NCBI GenBank assembly: GCA_017559685.1
Contig: JAFYQY010000059.1
Coordinates: 1 to 17,054 of the forward strand
Origin: Alistipes sp.
Lineage (GTDB): Bacteria > Bacteroidota > Bacteroidia > Bacteroidales > Rikenellaceae
Length of the DNA stretch: 17,054 nucleotides
Reading direction: 5' to 3'
A model generated the notes under the pieces. That model was given only the letters and a program-made list of their open reading frames with translations. It did no database searches and was not told the origin of the DNA. Each line of letters starts with the position of its first letter. The stretch's first letter is position 1. Below, one piece after another: positions 1-8,236 of the stretch. The position numbers and the translations under genes were made by a program.

Positions 1-1
1 C

Positions 2-322
2 CAGGACAACGAGGCTGAGTTGGAGAAGGTTATCGCTGAGATTGATGCTTACTTCGAGAAGCTCTCGGACGAGGAGAAGGAGAAGTTCGACAATGCAATG
101 GAGGCGTATATGACAGGTAAAGTGGGTGCTCCAAGCGCAATCGACAGCGTAGCTATGGAGATGGCTGCCAAGATGGTTCAGAACCAAAACAACGAGGCTG
201 AGTTTAGCAAGGTGATGGCTGAGATCGATGCTTACTACGACTCTCTCTCGGAGGCTGATCAGCCTGTATTCGAGAAGGCTCTCCAGACTGCTCTTGCAGC
301 ATTGATGATTGCGGATATCTAA
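2..322 (+). CDS. 3' end of a helical repeat protein, function unknown (partial)
   Basis: The reading frame is open from base 2 and ends with TAA at 320-322, so only the last 106 codons are visible and the true start lies upstream of the window. The product is acidic, rich in Glu, Ala and Lys, and predicted to be almost wholly alpha-helical. It carries an internal duplication: a segment beginning NEAELEKVIAEIDAY recurs 61 residues later as NEAEFSKVMAEIDAY. The duplication is also visible in the DNA (bases 5-19 and 188-202 share the core caacgaggctgag). No enzymatic motif or membrane segment is seen. I do not recognise the family. It is followed by a clear terminator, so it is the last gene of its transcript. 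Confidence is high that it is coding and nil for its function. Confidence 0.8.
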   Translation, partial: QDNEAELEKVIAEIDAYFEKLSDEEKEKFDNAMEAYMTGKVGAPSAIDSVAMEMAAKMVQNQNNEAEFSKVMAEIDAYYDSLSEADQPVFEKALQTALAALMIADI

Positions 323-343
323 TCCTACCCGAAACCAAAAAGA

Positions 344-369
344 AGCGAGGTGTTATGCCTCGCTTTTTT
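344..369. terminator. Bidirectional rho-independent terminator
   Basis: A perfect 7-bp stem (agcgagg at 344-350, cctcgct at 358-364) with a 7-nt loop is followed by a T run on the plus strand. A run of A with one G precedes it, which gives a T tract on the minus strand. It lies between the convergent upstream gene and the symporter, whose stop codon overlaps its T run. The stem and loop are nearly identical to the terminator at 15699-15723. Confidence 0.85.
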
Positions 370-1804
370 ATTGCTTTATAGGGCGTTTCGAAACAAGTAG
401 AAGCCCCAACATTGTCAAGCCTGCATTCAGGAGCAGAATCTCGAAGCCAAAGGTATAACCATTGAGAAGTTGTGGCGCAAAGTAGTCGAGAAGAAGACAT
501 AGAATCGGCGCAACAAGCACCACAGGTACAAGTCTATCGTTCACTTGGCGCTTGGAGAATATGCCAAAGGCAAAGAGTCCGAGCAGTGGGCCATAAGTGA
601 AACTTGCAAGGCGGTAAAAGAGGTCTATCGTGCTTGCACTACTCCACCACTCGAACGCCAAAACCAACAAGGTCAAAAGCACCGCCATAACTGCGTGCAA
701 CCACTTGCGAAGGGGTGTCGGAAGCTCCTTATTTTTGATAATATCCACCGTAAACGAGGTTGTCAGCGAGGTCAGCGCACCGCCCGTAGAGGAGAACGAC
801 GCCGAGACCACTCCCAACACCAACAACACCGAGAGAATGGTCGGCACACCCTCCTGCGAAGCGACCGCAGCAAACGTCTCGTCGGGCTTTGCTACCGAAA
901 TTCCGTTCTTGGCGGTATAGAGATAGAGCAACGCTCCGAGGCAGAGCAACATCGCAATAACCACCGTCTGCAACAACGACGCAACAACCATATTGCGCTG
1001 TGCCAGGCGTTGCGACGATGAACTCAAGGCTCGTTGCATCATATCTTGGTCGAGTCCCGTCATCGCAACAATCATAAAGACGCCCGAGAGAAACATCTTC
1101 ACGAAGTGGTTACTAGAGAGTATGTCGTCGAAGAAAAATATCTTTGTAAGCCCCATATCGGAGGCCTCCTTTGCCACATCGGCAACGGGAGCACCTATTT
1201 CACGAAGCAGGAAAGTGGCGCACAGCACCACACAGAGCACCATACAGAGCGTCTTGAGAAGGTCGCTCCACACGACCGTACCAACACCCCCACGATAGGT
1301 ATAGAGCCATACAAGCAACATAAATATCAGCGTCGTAGTCCAGAATGGCACACCGAGAGCGCCAAAAAGCAACTGTTGCAACACCACGCACACCACAAAG
1401 GCTCGCAACGAGGCACTCAAGATTTTCGAGACAAGAAAGAGCCACGCACCCATCTTATGGCTACGCACACCAAAGCGGTTATCGAGATATTCGTAGAGCG
1501 AGGTTACATTGTGGCGGTAGTAGAGCGGAATGAGCCAATAGGCAATAATCACACTACCAACAACGAAACCCAATACCATCTGTAGATAGGCGAAGCCCTC
1601 TCCCCCGACGGCACCAGGCACCGAGATAAAGGTTATACCCGTCATCGGAGCACCCACCATAGCCAACGCCACAACCCACCACGGCTGAGTGCGACCACCC
1701 GTGAAGAAGCGTGCGTTGTCGGCATTACGCCCCGAAAGTCGTGCCACCACAAAGAGCAGAACGACATAGACCGACAGGACTATAAGCGTTGGTAATGTGC
1801 TCAT
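368..1804 (-). CDS. Sodium:solute symporter family (SSF) transporter
   Basis: A 478-residue polytopic membrane protein with about 13 hydrophobic segments spread over its whole length, matching the size and topology of SSF permeases, which drive solute uptake with the sodium gradient. Family-like signatures are the GAPMTGITFIS stretch near residue 55, the GLDQDMMQRAL segment mid-protein, and a Ser/Thr-rich helix (FSSTGGALTSLTTSFTVDI) of the type that forms the second sodium site. The substrate cannot be read from the sequence. The start ATG (1802-1804) lies 15 bases after the stop of the aminotransferase gene on the same strand, so the two are probably one operon. This suggests, but does not show, that the transported solute is an amino compound or acid used by that enzyme. 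Confidence 0.9.
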   Translation of the reverse strand: MSTLPTLIVLSVYVVLLFVVARLSGRNADNARFFTGGRTQPWWVVALAMVGAPMTGITFISVPGAVGGEGFAYLQMVLGFVVGSVIIAYWLIPLYYRHNVTSLYEYLDNRFGVRSHKMGAWLFLVSKILSASLRAFVVCVVLQQLLFGALGVPFWTTTLIFMLLVWLYTYRGGVGTVVWSDLLKTLCMVLCVVLCATFLLREIGAPVADVAKEASDMGLTKIFFFDDILSSNHFVKMFLSGVFMIVAMTGLDQDMMQRALSSSSQRLAQRNMVVASLLQTVVIAMLLCLGALLYLYTAKNGISVAKPDETFAAVASQEGVPTILSVLLVLGVVSASFSSTGGALTSLTTSFTVDIIKNKELPTPLRKWLHAVMAVLLTLLVLAFEWWSSASTIDLFYRLASFTYGPLLGLFAFGIFSKRQVNDRLVPVVLVAPILCLLLDYFAPQLLNGYTFGFEILLLNAGLTMLGLLLVSKRPIKQ

Positions 1805-1819
1805 TTATAGAGATTTATT

Positions 1820-3025
1820 CTACAACTTATCGAGAACCTGGCGGATGATTTCGGCACTCTCACGAATCTCCTCGTCGGAAATTACAAGCGGTGGCGAGAT
1901 ACGGAAAGCGGTAGCACAATAGAGAAACCAATCGCTCAAGATGCCCGCCTCTTTGAAGAGTTCCATAACCTTGAAAAGTCGCTCCTCAGTGCCAAGTTCG
2001 ACTGCCAGCAAGAGACCGCTGCGACGAATCTCGAGTACGGCAGGGTGGTCGTGGAGAAACTCCTCGTACAGAGCACCCTTGCGTTCGACATCGGCTACGA
2101 CATTGTGCTTTTTGAGGTAGCGGAACGCCGCCAAGCCCGCAGCACAACATACGGGGTGACCACCAAAGGTGGTAATATGACCGAGAACAGGGTTATCCTG
2201 CAACGAATCCATAATTTTTTTCGACGACACAAATGCTCCGAGTGGCATACCTCCGCCAAAGGCCTTCGCAAGGCAGATAATATCGGGTGTTACGCCATAC
2301 TTCTGACAGGCGAACATCTCGCCCGAACGTCCCATTCCGACCTGAATCTCGTCGAAGATAAGCAGAGCACCCACCTCGTCGCAACGCTTGCGCAGAGCCT
2401 GCAAGTAGCCCTCCTGTGGAAGTCGCACTCCCGCCTCGCCCTGCACCGGCTCGCACAACACACACGCAGTTCTTTCGGTAATCTTCTCTAAATCGTCGAA
2501 CGAGTTGAAATCCAACGCCTTGCAGTCAGGCAAGAGAGGACGGAAAGCATTCTTCCACTCCTCGCCTTCGGGCTCGCCCATCATACTCATAGCTCCGTGT
2601 GTCGAGCCGTGATAAGCTCGGCGCATCGATATCATCTCGGTGCGGTGGGTATAGCGTTTTGCCAACTTCAAAGCTCCCTCGACAGCCTCGGCTCCCGAGT
2701 TGAGGAAGTAGACGCTCTCGAGTGGCTCGGGCAACGCCTCGGCAATCTCTACGGCATACTCCACCTGTGGTCGCTCGACCATCTCGCCATAGACCATAAC
2801 GTGCATATAGCGCTCGGCCTGCTGTTTTACCGCTTCGACAACATCACGGTTGGCGTGACCGACATTGCTGACCGACACTCCCGACACGAGGTCGAAATAG
2901 CGTTTCCCTTCGGGGGTATAGAAAAATACGCCCTCGGCACGCTCCACGCCTACGAGCATAGGCGAAGGCGAAGTTTGCGCCACATTGGCAAGAAATTGAC
3001 GACGTAGAATTTGTGTGTTAGACAT
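1820..3025 (-). CDS. Class-III (ornithine/acetylornithine-type) PLP aminotransferase
   Basis: A 401-residue fold-type I aminotransferase of class III, usually annotated in this phylum as an aspartate aminotransferase family protein. Visible landmarks are the phosphate-binding LNSGAEAVE segment (residues 108-116), the AYHGSTHG ring-stacking segment (137-144), Asp225 in IFDEIQVGMGRSG that contacts the PLP pyridine nitrogen, and the Schiff-base Lys254 in LAKAFGGGMPLG. All key residues are present and the length is normal. The substrate (ornithine, acetylornithine, 4-aminobutyrate or another omega-amino acid) cannot be decided from motifs alone. It is the first gene of an operon with the downstream symporter. 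A TAnnTTTG box lies 22 bases upstream of the ATG. Confidence 0.92.
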   Translation of the reverse strand: MSNTQILRRQFLANVAQTSPSPMLVGVERAEGVFFYTPEGKRYFDLVSGVSVSNVGHANRDVVEAVKQQAERYMHVMVYGEMVERPQVEYAVEIAEALPEPLESVYFLNSGAEAVEGALKLAKRYTHRTEMISMRRAYHGSTHGAMSMMGEPEGEEWKNAFRPLLPDCKALDFNSFDDLEKITERTACVLCEPVQGEAGVRLPQEGYLQALRKRCDEVGALLIFDEIQVGMGRSGEMFACQKYGVTPDIICLAKAFGGGMPLGAFVSSKKIMDSLQDNPVLGHITTFGGHPVCCAAGLAAFRYLKKHNVVADVERKGALYEEFLHDHPAVLEIRRSGLLLAVELGTEERLFKVMELFKEAGILSDWFLYCATAFRISPPLVISDEEIRESAEIIRQVLDKL

Positions 3026-3047
3026 AGTTTTAATATTTTTCGAATGA

Positions 3048-3055
3048 CAAAGTTA
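3048..3055 (-). promoter_or_regulatory. Bacteroidota -7 box for the aminotransferase/symporter operon
   Basis: On the minus strand this reads TAACTTTG, a match to the Bacteroidota sigma-A -7 consensus TAnnTTTG, 22 bases before the aminotransferase start. A clear -33 TTTG at the usual spacing is not seen. Confidence 0.55.
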
Positions 3056-3066
3056 CAAAAAATGTC

Positions 3067-3074
3067 TATCTTTG
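3067..3074 (+). promoter_or_regulatory. Bacteroidota -7 box for the histidine phosphatase
   Basis: TATCTTTG, a full match to TAnnTTTG, 20 bases before the ATG at 3095. It lies back to back with the box for the divergent operon, so the 69-bp gap holds both promoters. Confidence 0.65.
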
Positions 3075-3094
3075 CATAAATAAACCTAATTAAA

Positions 3095-4447
3095 ATGAGA
3101 AGAATTACAACCTTTATCCTTGCGCTGTTGCTCTCTGTAGCGGCATTTGCGCAGACTCCCGAGGCTGTTCTCGAGAGCATTAGCAAATATCCAAATCTTG
3201 CCTATCCCGAGGCTTCGGTCTATCCAGGAGTTCCGTTTGGCGAGATTGCAACCGCACCCGACGGTTACGAGCCTTTCTACTTTTCGTTGGTAGGTCGTCA
3301 CGGATCACGCTATGAGCGTAGCGACAAATATTTCAAAAGAGCATTAGGCGTATTCGATAAGGCAAACGAGCTCGGCATCCTCACCGAGGATGGAAAGCAA
3401 CTCCACAAGAAGATTAAGGAGATTTACGACGCTCAGCAGGGCAACGACGGCGAACTCGCACCACTCGGCTTCGAGCAGTGGAACGAAATCGGCGAGCGTG
3501 CATACAAGAATTTCGGCAAGGTGTTCGAGAGCGGCTCTATCGAGGCAAAGTCGAGTGTTTCGTTGCGATGCGTCTTCTCGATGGCAGCATTCACCAACGC
3601 AATTAAGGGCAAGGTGCCATCTATAAAGGTTACACAACACGCCCGCAAGTCGGACTTGTGGATGATTCGCCCATTGGCAAATGACCCATCTTTCACAAAG
3701 GAGGAGAAGAAGATTATCACCGACCTCAAGAAGGCGGGTGCTTGGAACGAGGCTCAGAAGGAGTTGGAGAGAAGCTACGACGTATCGTCGTTTATCTCGA
3801 AGGTTACGACCGACCCCGAGGCGTTCGTTACAAAATGTGGCGACAACAAACCTTTTATGGTTGCTCGTCACACCATCATTTCACTCCTTTTTGGCGAGAA
3901 CTTCGGTCACGGCGACCGTGAGTTGCTCGTACGTCTCTTTACTCCAAAGGAGTTATTGGGTCTCTATATTCACCAAACATCCAATTGGGTGAACTCCTCT
4001 ATGGGTCGAGGCAAAGATTATGTCGAGGCTTACCAGTCGTATATGCGCCCTATGGCCGAGGATATCCTCAACAAGGCACAGGCGGCAATCGACGGTAAGA
4101 ACCCAGATGTTGCAAACCTCCGCTTCACTCACGACTCATACGTAGGCCCAATTTTGTCGGTGCTTGGCTATGAGGGTTGCGTGCCACAGTGGAACGAGAA
4201 TTTAGAGCTGGCAACAACCTCGTTCAACCACGGAACTATTGTTCCTATGGCGGCAAACCTGCAGATTGTGCTCTATCGCAACAAGCAGGGCAAGGTGTTG
4301 GTTCGTTCGCTCATCAACGAGCGTGATGCCTACCTCCCTATCAAGTCGAAGAGCGCTCCATTCTACACCTGGAAGGAGTTCAGCAACTACATAAACAACA
4401 ACCTCAAGCAACTCGACGCTTCGAAAGCGAAGGTCTTAAAAAAGTAA
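3095..4447 (+). CDS. Secreted histidine-type acid phosphatase
   Basis: A 450-residue protein beginning with a signal peptide (MRRIT, a hydrophobic core, then AFAQ with likely cleavage near residue 20), so it probably acts in the periplasm or outside the cell. The branch-2 histidine phosphatase signature is present: Arg68-His69-Gly70 followed by SRY, where His69 is the predicted phospho-acceptor, and the distal proton-donor motif His346-Asp347 in FTHDSY. The HD motif resembles acid phosphatases and phytases more than the HAE motif of inositol polyphosphate phosphatases (MINPP). The likely role is releasing phosphate from organic esters; the substrate is unproven. It has its own promoter and terminator and appears monocistronic. 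Confidence 0.88.
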   Translation: MRRITTFILALLLSVAAFAQTPEAVLESISKYPNLAYPEASVYPGVPFGEIATAPDGYEPFYFSLVGRHGSRYERSDKYFKRALGVFDKANELGILTEDGKQLHKKIKEIYDAQQGNDGELAPLGFEQWNEIGERAYKNFGKVFESGSIEAKSSVSLRCVFSMAAFTNAIKGKVPSIKVTQHARKSDLWMIRPLANDPSFTKEEKKIITDLKKAGAWNEAQKELERSYDVSSFISKVTTDPEAFVTKCGDNKPFMVARHTIISLLFGENFGHGDRELLVRLFTPKELLGLYIHQTSNWVNSSMGRGKDYVEAYQSYMRPMAEDILNKAQAAIDGKNPDVANLRFTHDSYVGPILSVLGYEGCVPQWNENLELATTSFNHGTIVPMAANLQIVLYRNKQGKVLVRSLINERDAYLPIKSKSAPFYTWKEFSNYINNNLKQLDASKAKVLKK

Positions 4448-4456
4448 ACAACAAAA

Positions 4457-4483
4457 AAGGAAGGGACAACCCTTCCTTTTTTA
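4457..4483 (+). terminator. Rho-independent terminator of the phosphatase gene
   Basis: A perfect 9-bp stem (aaggaaggg at 4457-4465, cccttcctt at 4470-4478) with loop acaa, followed by a T run to 4482, starting ten bases after the stop codon. A-rich sequence before the stem gives weaker termination potential on the other strand. Confidence 0.9.
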
Positions 4484-4570
4484 TTAGTGAGTAGAGAGTA
4501 GTTAGTAGTGAATTTAGAGATTTTCCCTAAACTCCTTAAACTCTCTAATTCCCCTAACGTCTCTAATCAA
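4484..4570. repeat. Degenerate short intergenic repeat
   Basis: The gap between the phosphatase terminator and the 3' end of nadA holds low-complexity units: a gtag-type run (gtgagtagagagtagttag) and repeated ctctaa/cctaaac units. The segments gaatttagaga and tctctaattc form an inverted repeat apart from one inserted T. No ORF is present. It looks like decayed extragenic repeat sequence. Confidence 0.5.
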
Positions 4571-4574
4571 ATAC

Positions 4575-5498
4575 TTACCCTACTTTCACCATTGCCTCGA
4601 TAGACTTCGAAGCCTTCTGTCGTGTCTCCTCATCGAGTTCAATTGTTGGCGACTCGTTCTCGAGACAAGCGATAATAGAGTCGAGAGTGATCATCTTCAT
4701 ATACTCACACTCGTTGCACGACTTACCCTCAACCGACGGCGCAGGAATAAATGTCTTTGATGGATATTTCTTCTCCATCTCGGCCAAGATACCAGGCTCG
4801 GTAACTACGATAAAGGTGTTGCTCTCGCTCTTGCCACAGTAGTCGAGAATGCCCGCCGTAGAGCCGCAATAGTCGGCCAGCTCGGCAACCTCGCCACGGC
4901 ACTCGGGGTGAACTACCACTAATGCCTCGGGGTGTGCGTTCTTAAGCTCGATGATTCCCTCCTTCGAGAACTTCTCGTGCACGTGGCACGCTCCATTCCA
5001 CATAATCATATTCTGGCGGCCTGTAACCTTCTGGATATAGGAGCCGAGGTTCTTGTCGGGAGCAAAGATAATAGGCTTATCGCTCGGGATCGACTCTACA
5101 ACCTGCAACGCATTCGACGATGTACAGCAGATGTCGGTCAGCGCCTTAACGCCCACGGTGGTATTAACATAGGCCACAACCACCGCCTCGGGGTGTTGTG
5201 CCTTGAACTTGGCAAACTCCTCTGCCTTGCACGACTCGGCAAGCGAGCAGGTTGCCTCGGGGTTTGGAATTAAGACCTTCTTCTCGGGCGAGAGCACCTT
5301 GGCGGTTTCGCCCATAAAGTGAACTCCAGCAAAGAGTATCGTCTTCGCATCGATATCACGAGCCTTGACCGAGAGAGCCAACGAGTCGCCCAAAAAGTCG
5401 GCAACACCCTGTACCTCGGGACGACAATAGTAGTGCGCAAGGATGACTACACCCTTCTCACGCTTCAACTCCTCGATTCTTGCAATCTTGTTCTCCAT
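4575..5498 (-). CDS. nadA: Quinolinate synthase NadA
   Basis: Quinolinate synthase condenses iminoaspartate with dihydroxyacetone phosphate to quinolinate in de novo NAD synthesis and needs a [4Fe-4S] cluster. From the start MENKIARIEE the protein is 307 residues, typical for the family. Landmarks are LAHYYCRPEVQ (residues 20-30), FAGVHFMGETAK (56-67), Cys84 in ATCSLAESC, Cys171 in GACHVHEKF, HPECRGEV near 197-204, and the C-terminal CNECEYMKM (Cys261, Cys264). Three of these Cys are expected to hold the cluster. A longer frame opens at 5561, but its extra 21 codons run through the -7 box at 5519-5526, so 5498 is preferred. nadB and nadC are not in the window. Confidence 0.95.
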   Translation of the reverse strand: MENKIARIEELKREKGVVILAHYYCRPEVQGVADFLGDSLALSVKARDIDAKTILFAGVHFMGETAKVLSPEKKVLIPNPEATCSLAESCKAEEFAKFKAQHPEAVVVAYVNTTVGVKALTDICCTSSNALQVVESIPSDKPIIFAPDKNLGSYIQKVTGRQNMIMWNGACHVHEKFSKEGIIELKNAHPEALVVVHPECRGEVAELADYCGSTAGILDYCGKSESNTFIVVTEPGILAEMEKKYPSKTFIPAPSVEGKSCNECEYMKMITLDSIIACLENESPTIELDEETRQKASKSIEAMVKVG

Positions 5499-5518
5499 AG
5501 TTTTTTGTTTTGCTATCG

Positions 5519-5526
5519 CAAAATTA
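5519..5526 (-). promoter_or_regulatory. Bacteroidota -7 box for nadA
   Basis: On the minus strand this reads TAATTTTG, matching TAnnTTTG, 20 bases before the chosen nadA start. A TTG 22 bases further upstream could serve as the -33 element. The position supports the shorter start. Confidence 0.55.
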
Positions 5527-5566
5527 CGATTTTTCGAGCAAAATAGTGCAATTCTCGTCAAGAAAA

Positions 5567-5594
5567 TTTAGCACAGCCCGTTTAGCACAGCCCA
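5567..5594. repeat. Perfect tandem repeat of a 13-14 bp unit
   Basis: tttagcacagcccg at 5567-5580 is immediately followed by tttagcacagccca. The two units differ only in the last base. They lie in the gap between the divergent genes nadA and hlyIII, so a regulator-binding pair is possible, but nothing beyond the repeat is seen. Confidence 0.7.
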
Positions 5595-5645
5595 TTTTCG
5601 ACACAATTACGCATAAATACGCTATTTTTTAGAGAAAATTTTCAA

Positions 5646-5653
5646 TACCTTTG
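5646..5653 (+). promoter_or_regulatory. Bacteroidota -7 box for hlyIII
   Basis: TACCTTTG matches TAnnTTTG and lies 21 bases before the ATG at 5675, in an AT-rich stretch. Confidence 0.55.
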
Positions 5654-5674
5654 CCGCCATAAAATTTAGTCGAA

Positions 5675-6340
5675 ATGAAAGAAAAACTCAAAAAGTTAAT
5701 CTATATCCCAACCTTCGGCGAGGAGGTTGGAAATGCCGTATCGCACGGAGTTATGGCTGTTTTGACGCTGCTTGCACTACCCTTCTGCGCCGTATGGGCA
5801 TTCGTTCACGGCACGGCAGCTCCCGTACTCGCAAGCGTGGGTGTGTCGATATTTATCATCTGCATATTTTTGATGTTTCTCTGCTCGACACTCTACCACT
5901 CGATGCAACCCGACTCGAAGCACAAAGCGGTTTTCCATATTCTCGACCACATAATGATCTACCTCGCTATTGCAGGTTCGTATACTCCGATTGCGCTCTA
6001 CGTTATTGGCGGATGGCAAGGAACGTTAATTGTTATCATTCAGTGGGTTATGGTGCTTTTCGGTATCTTCTACAAGTCGTTGGCGAGACGCTCTATACCA
6101 TCGATAAGTCTTACTATATACCTTATTATGGGCTGGATGATTGTTATCTTCTTCCCTCTCTTTTGGCAGAGTTCCTCTACCCCACTTTTGGCGCTGATTG
6201 GCGCAGGCGGAATATTTTATACTATCGGTGCGGCGGTCTACGCTAAGAAGGGTTTTAGATATCATCATCTCGTGTGGCACCTGTTGATAAATTTAGCAAT
6301 GCTCTGCCACGCCGTCGGAATAGTCTTTTACTTGTATTAA
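5675..6340 (+). CDS. Hemolysin III / PAQR-family membrane protein
   Basis: A 221-residue seven-helix membrane protein of the HlyIII/YqfA family in the PAQR-like superfamily. The conserved polar residues of putative membrane hydrolases are visible: the N-terminal EEVGNAVSHG, CSTLYHS at the end of helix 2, FHILDHIMIYLAIAGSYTP at helix 3, and the C-terminal HLVWHLLINLAMLCHA with His residues. These histidines, with the Asp of LDH, form a likely metal site in related proteins. The hemolysin name is historical; the cellular role in Bacteroidota is not established. It is monocistronic, with a promoter before it and a strong terminator 22 bases after its stop. Confidence 0.9.
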   Translation: MKEKLKKLIYIPTFGEEVGNAVSHGVMAVLTLLALPFCAVWAFVHGTAAPVLASVGVSIFIICIFLMFLCSTLYHSMQPDSKHKAVFHILDHIMIYLAIAGSYTPIALYVIGGWQGTLIVIIQWVMVLFGIFYKSLARRSIPSISLTIYLIMGWMIVIFFPLFWQSSSTPLLALIGAGGIFYTIGAAVYAKKGFRYHHLVWHLLINLAMLCHAVGIVFYLY

Positions 6341-6362
6341 TTTTGTGCTAAAATATATTGCT

Positions 6363-6390
6363 AAAGAGGAACATAGTTTCCTCTTTTTTT
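6363..6390 (+). terminator. Rho-independent terminator of hlyIII
   Basis: A 9-bp perfect stem (aaagaggaa at 6363-6371, ttcctcttt at 6378-6386) with a 6-nt loop and a T run to 6390. The sppA -7 box begins two bases later, so terminator and next promoter abut. Confidence 0.88.
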
Positions 6391-6391
6391 A

Positions 6392-6399
6392 TATCTTTG
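6392..6399 (+). promoter_or_regulatory. Bacteroidota -7 box for sppA
   Basis: TATCTTTG, a full TAnnTTTG match, 40 bases before the sppA ATG and directly after the T run of the hlyIII terminator. It could also drive the downstream ATPase gene. Confidence 0.6.
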
Positions 6400-6439
6400 T
6401 AGTGTGGAATTGTTTTTTAACCCCAAATATTGATTTGTT

Positions 6440-8236
6440 ATGAATTTTTGGAAAGTTTTTGGAGCTACCCTACTCGCAATGTTTGTAGGATCGATTATTT
6501 CGTGGTCGATGTGGTTTAGCGTATTTGCTGGTTTTTCGTCTCTCTTCGAGCAGACCGATCTGCCCGTTATTACACCACAGACCATTCTCAAGATAGATTT
6601 GGCCGAGACTATCACGGAGGCTCCATCACGAGACCCTCTCGCAGGTTTCGACTTCACTACTATGTCGGCAACTCCAAGCACTCACCTCCTGAAGGTGTTG
6701 CAGCTTATCGAGCACGCCAAGTATGACGAGAATATCAAGGGTTTATACCTCAACTTCTCGGGTCAGGGCGATATCACTTCGGGTGCTCTCGAGGAACTTC
6801 GTGCGGCAATTATCGACTTCAAGCAGAGTGGCAAGTTCGTTGTGGCCTACAACGAGAGCTACTCGCAGGCTTTGTACTATCTCGCATCGGCTGCTGATAA
6901 GGTTTACCTCCACCCCGAGGGTGCTTTCCAATGGATGGGTTTAGCCTACCCTTCTGTCTTTATGAAGGGTGCATTCGACAAACTCGGTTTGAAGGTTGAG
7001 GCGTTCCGCCCTACTGTCTGCAAGTATAAGAGTGCCGTAGAGCCATATATTCGCAAGGATATGTCGCCCGAGAATCGTGCCCAGATGCAGGCTTTGGTGG
7101 ATGATTCGTGGAATGTTTTGCTCGAGGCTATCTGCGCAAGTCGTGGTCTCGATGCCAACAAACTCAACAAGTTGGCTAGTTCTCTCTATATAACCCTTCC
7201 TGAGGATGCTCTCAAACACGGTTTGGTAGACGCTCTCATCTACGAGGACGAGATGGCTGATAAGTTCGCAGAGTATGGCGTAGAGGAGGACAAGGATGGT
7301 AACTACAACATTCTCTCGTTAGGCGAATATGCGCTGCTCAACATCGAATTTGTAAACTACAATACCCCTGCTGTGGGTATCGTCTATGCCGAGGGTGCTA
7401 TCTACGACGGCGAGGGCGAGGATAATAATGTATATAGTGCAAACCTCGTGAATTTGCTAAAAAAGGCTCGCAATAACGACAATATCAAGGCTGTAGTTTT
7501 GCGTGTCAATTCGCCAGGCGGTAGTGCTTTGGCAAGCGATGTTATCTGGCGAGAGGTCGAGTTGCTCCGCAAAGTGAAGCCTGTAGTTGTTTCGATGGGT
7601 TCGTATGCTGCAAGCGGCGGTTACTATATCTCGGCTGGTGCAGATGCTATCTTTGCCGATAAACTCACTTTGACAGGCTCAATCGGCGTATTCGGTACAC
7701 TTATCGAGGGTAAGAATATGCTCAACGAGAAGCTCGGCATAACCACCGACGTTGTAAAAACGGGCGATTCGGCCGACTTCGGAAGTAACGTTATGGGTAT
7801 CGGCACCCGCAAGATTACCGATGTGGAGCGCAAAGCGTTGCTTCGCTCGGTGGATAAGGTTTACGAGACCTTCACCACAAAGGTTGCAAATGGTCGTAAC
7901 CTCCCGAAAGAGAAGGTGTTAGAGATTGCGCAGGGTAGAGTATGGTCGGGTAGTAGCGCTGTTACGCTCGGTCTTGCCGACGCAAATGGCGGTCTGCGTG
8001 AGGCTATCGCATTTGCAGTAAATAGCGCAAACCTCGGAGATAAATTTCGTGTTGAGGAGGTATTGGAAGATTTACCTCCTATGGCGCAGTTACTGCAGTC
8101 GCTCAACACTCAGGCTAAGGCTGCCGTAGTGGATCAGAATATGGCCGAGGTTGCCGAGATGTACAACTTAATCAAGCGTGAGATTGAGCGTGAGGGTGTA
8201 CAGGCGTACTGCCCATATACTTTCAGTATAAATTAA
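6440..8236 (+). CDS. sppA: Signal peptide peptidase SppA, 67-kDa type
   Basis: A membrane-anchored serine protease (clan SK, family S49) that degrades signal peptides left after protein export. At 598 residues it matches the long E. coli-type SppA with two tandem S49 domains. A single N-terminal transmembrane helix (residues about 8-32) anchors it. The catalytic lysine is Lys197 in CKYKSAVEP, in the N-terminal half. The nucleophile is Ser392 in SYAASGGYYISAGAD, in the C-terminal half. These correspond to Lys209 and Ser409 of E. coli SppA. The LTGSIGVFG segment that follows the serine is also intact. The ATPase gene follows 66 bases later on the same strand. Confidence 0.95.
   Translation: MNFWKVFGATLLAMFVGSIISWSMWFSVFAGFSSLFEQTDLPVITPQTILKIDLAETITEAPSRDPLAGFDFTTMSATPSTHLLKVLQLIEHAKYDENIKGLYLNFSGQGDITSGALEELRAAIIDFKQSGKFVVAYNESYSQALYYLASAADKVYLHPEGAFQWMGLAYPSVFMKGAFDKLGLKVEAFRPTVCKYKSAVEPYIRKDMSPENRAQMQALVDDSWNVLLEAICASRGLDANKLNKLASSLYITLPEDALKHGLVDALIYEDEMADKFAEYGVEEDKDGNYNILSLGEYALLNIEFVNYNTPAVGIVYAEGAIYDGEGEDNNVYSANLVNLLKKARNNDNIKAVVLRVNSPGGSALASDVIWREVELLRKVKPVVVSMGSYAASGGYYISAGADAIFADKLTLTGSIGVFGTLIEGKNMLNEKLGITTDVVKTGDSADFGSNVMGIGTRKITDVERKALLRSVDKVYETFTTKVANGRNLPKEKVLEIAQGRVWSGSSAVTLGLADANGGLREAIAFAVNSANLGDKFRVEEVLEDLPPMAQLLQSLNTQAKAAVVDQNMAEVAEMYNLIKREIEREGVQAYCPYTFSIN

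Noticed and set aside
1034..1585. Open frame of 183 codons on the plus strand opposite the symporter
   Set aside because: Antisense shadow of a clear transporter gene. The product is low in hydrophobic structure and resembles nothing.
5499..5561. N-terminal extension of NadA starting at 5561
   Set aside because: The extension would put the -7 promoter box inside the coding region, and the extra residues do not fit the NadA family start.
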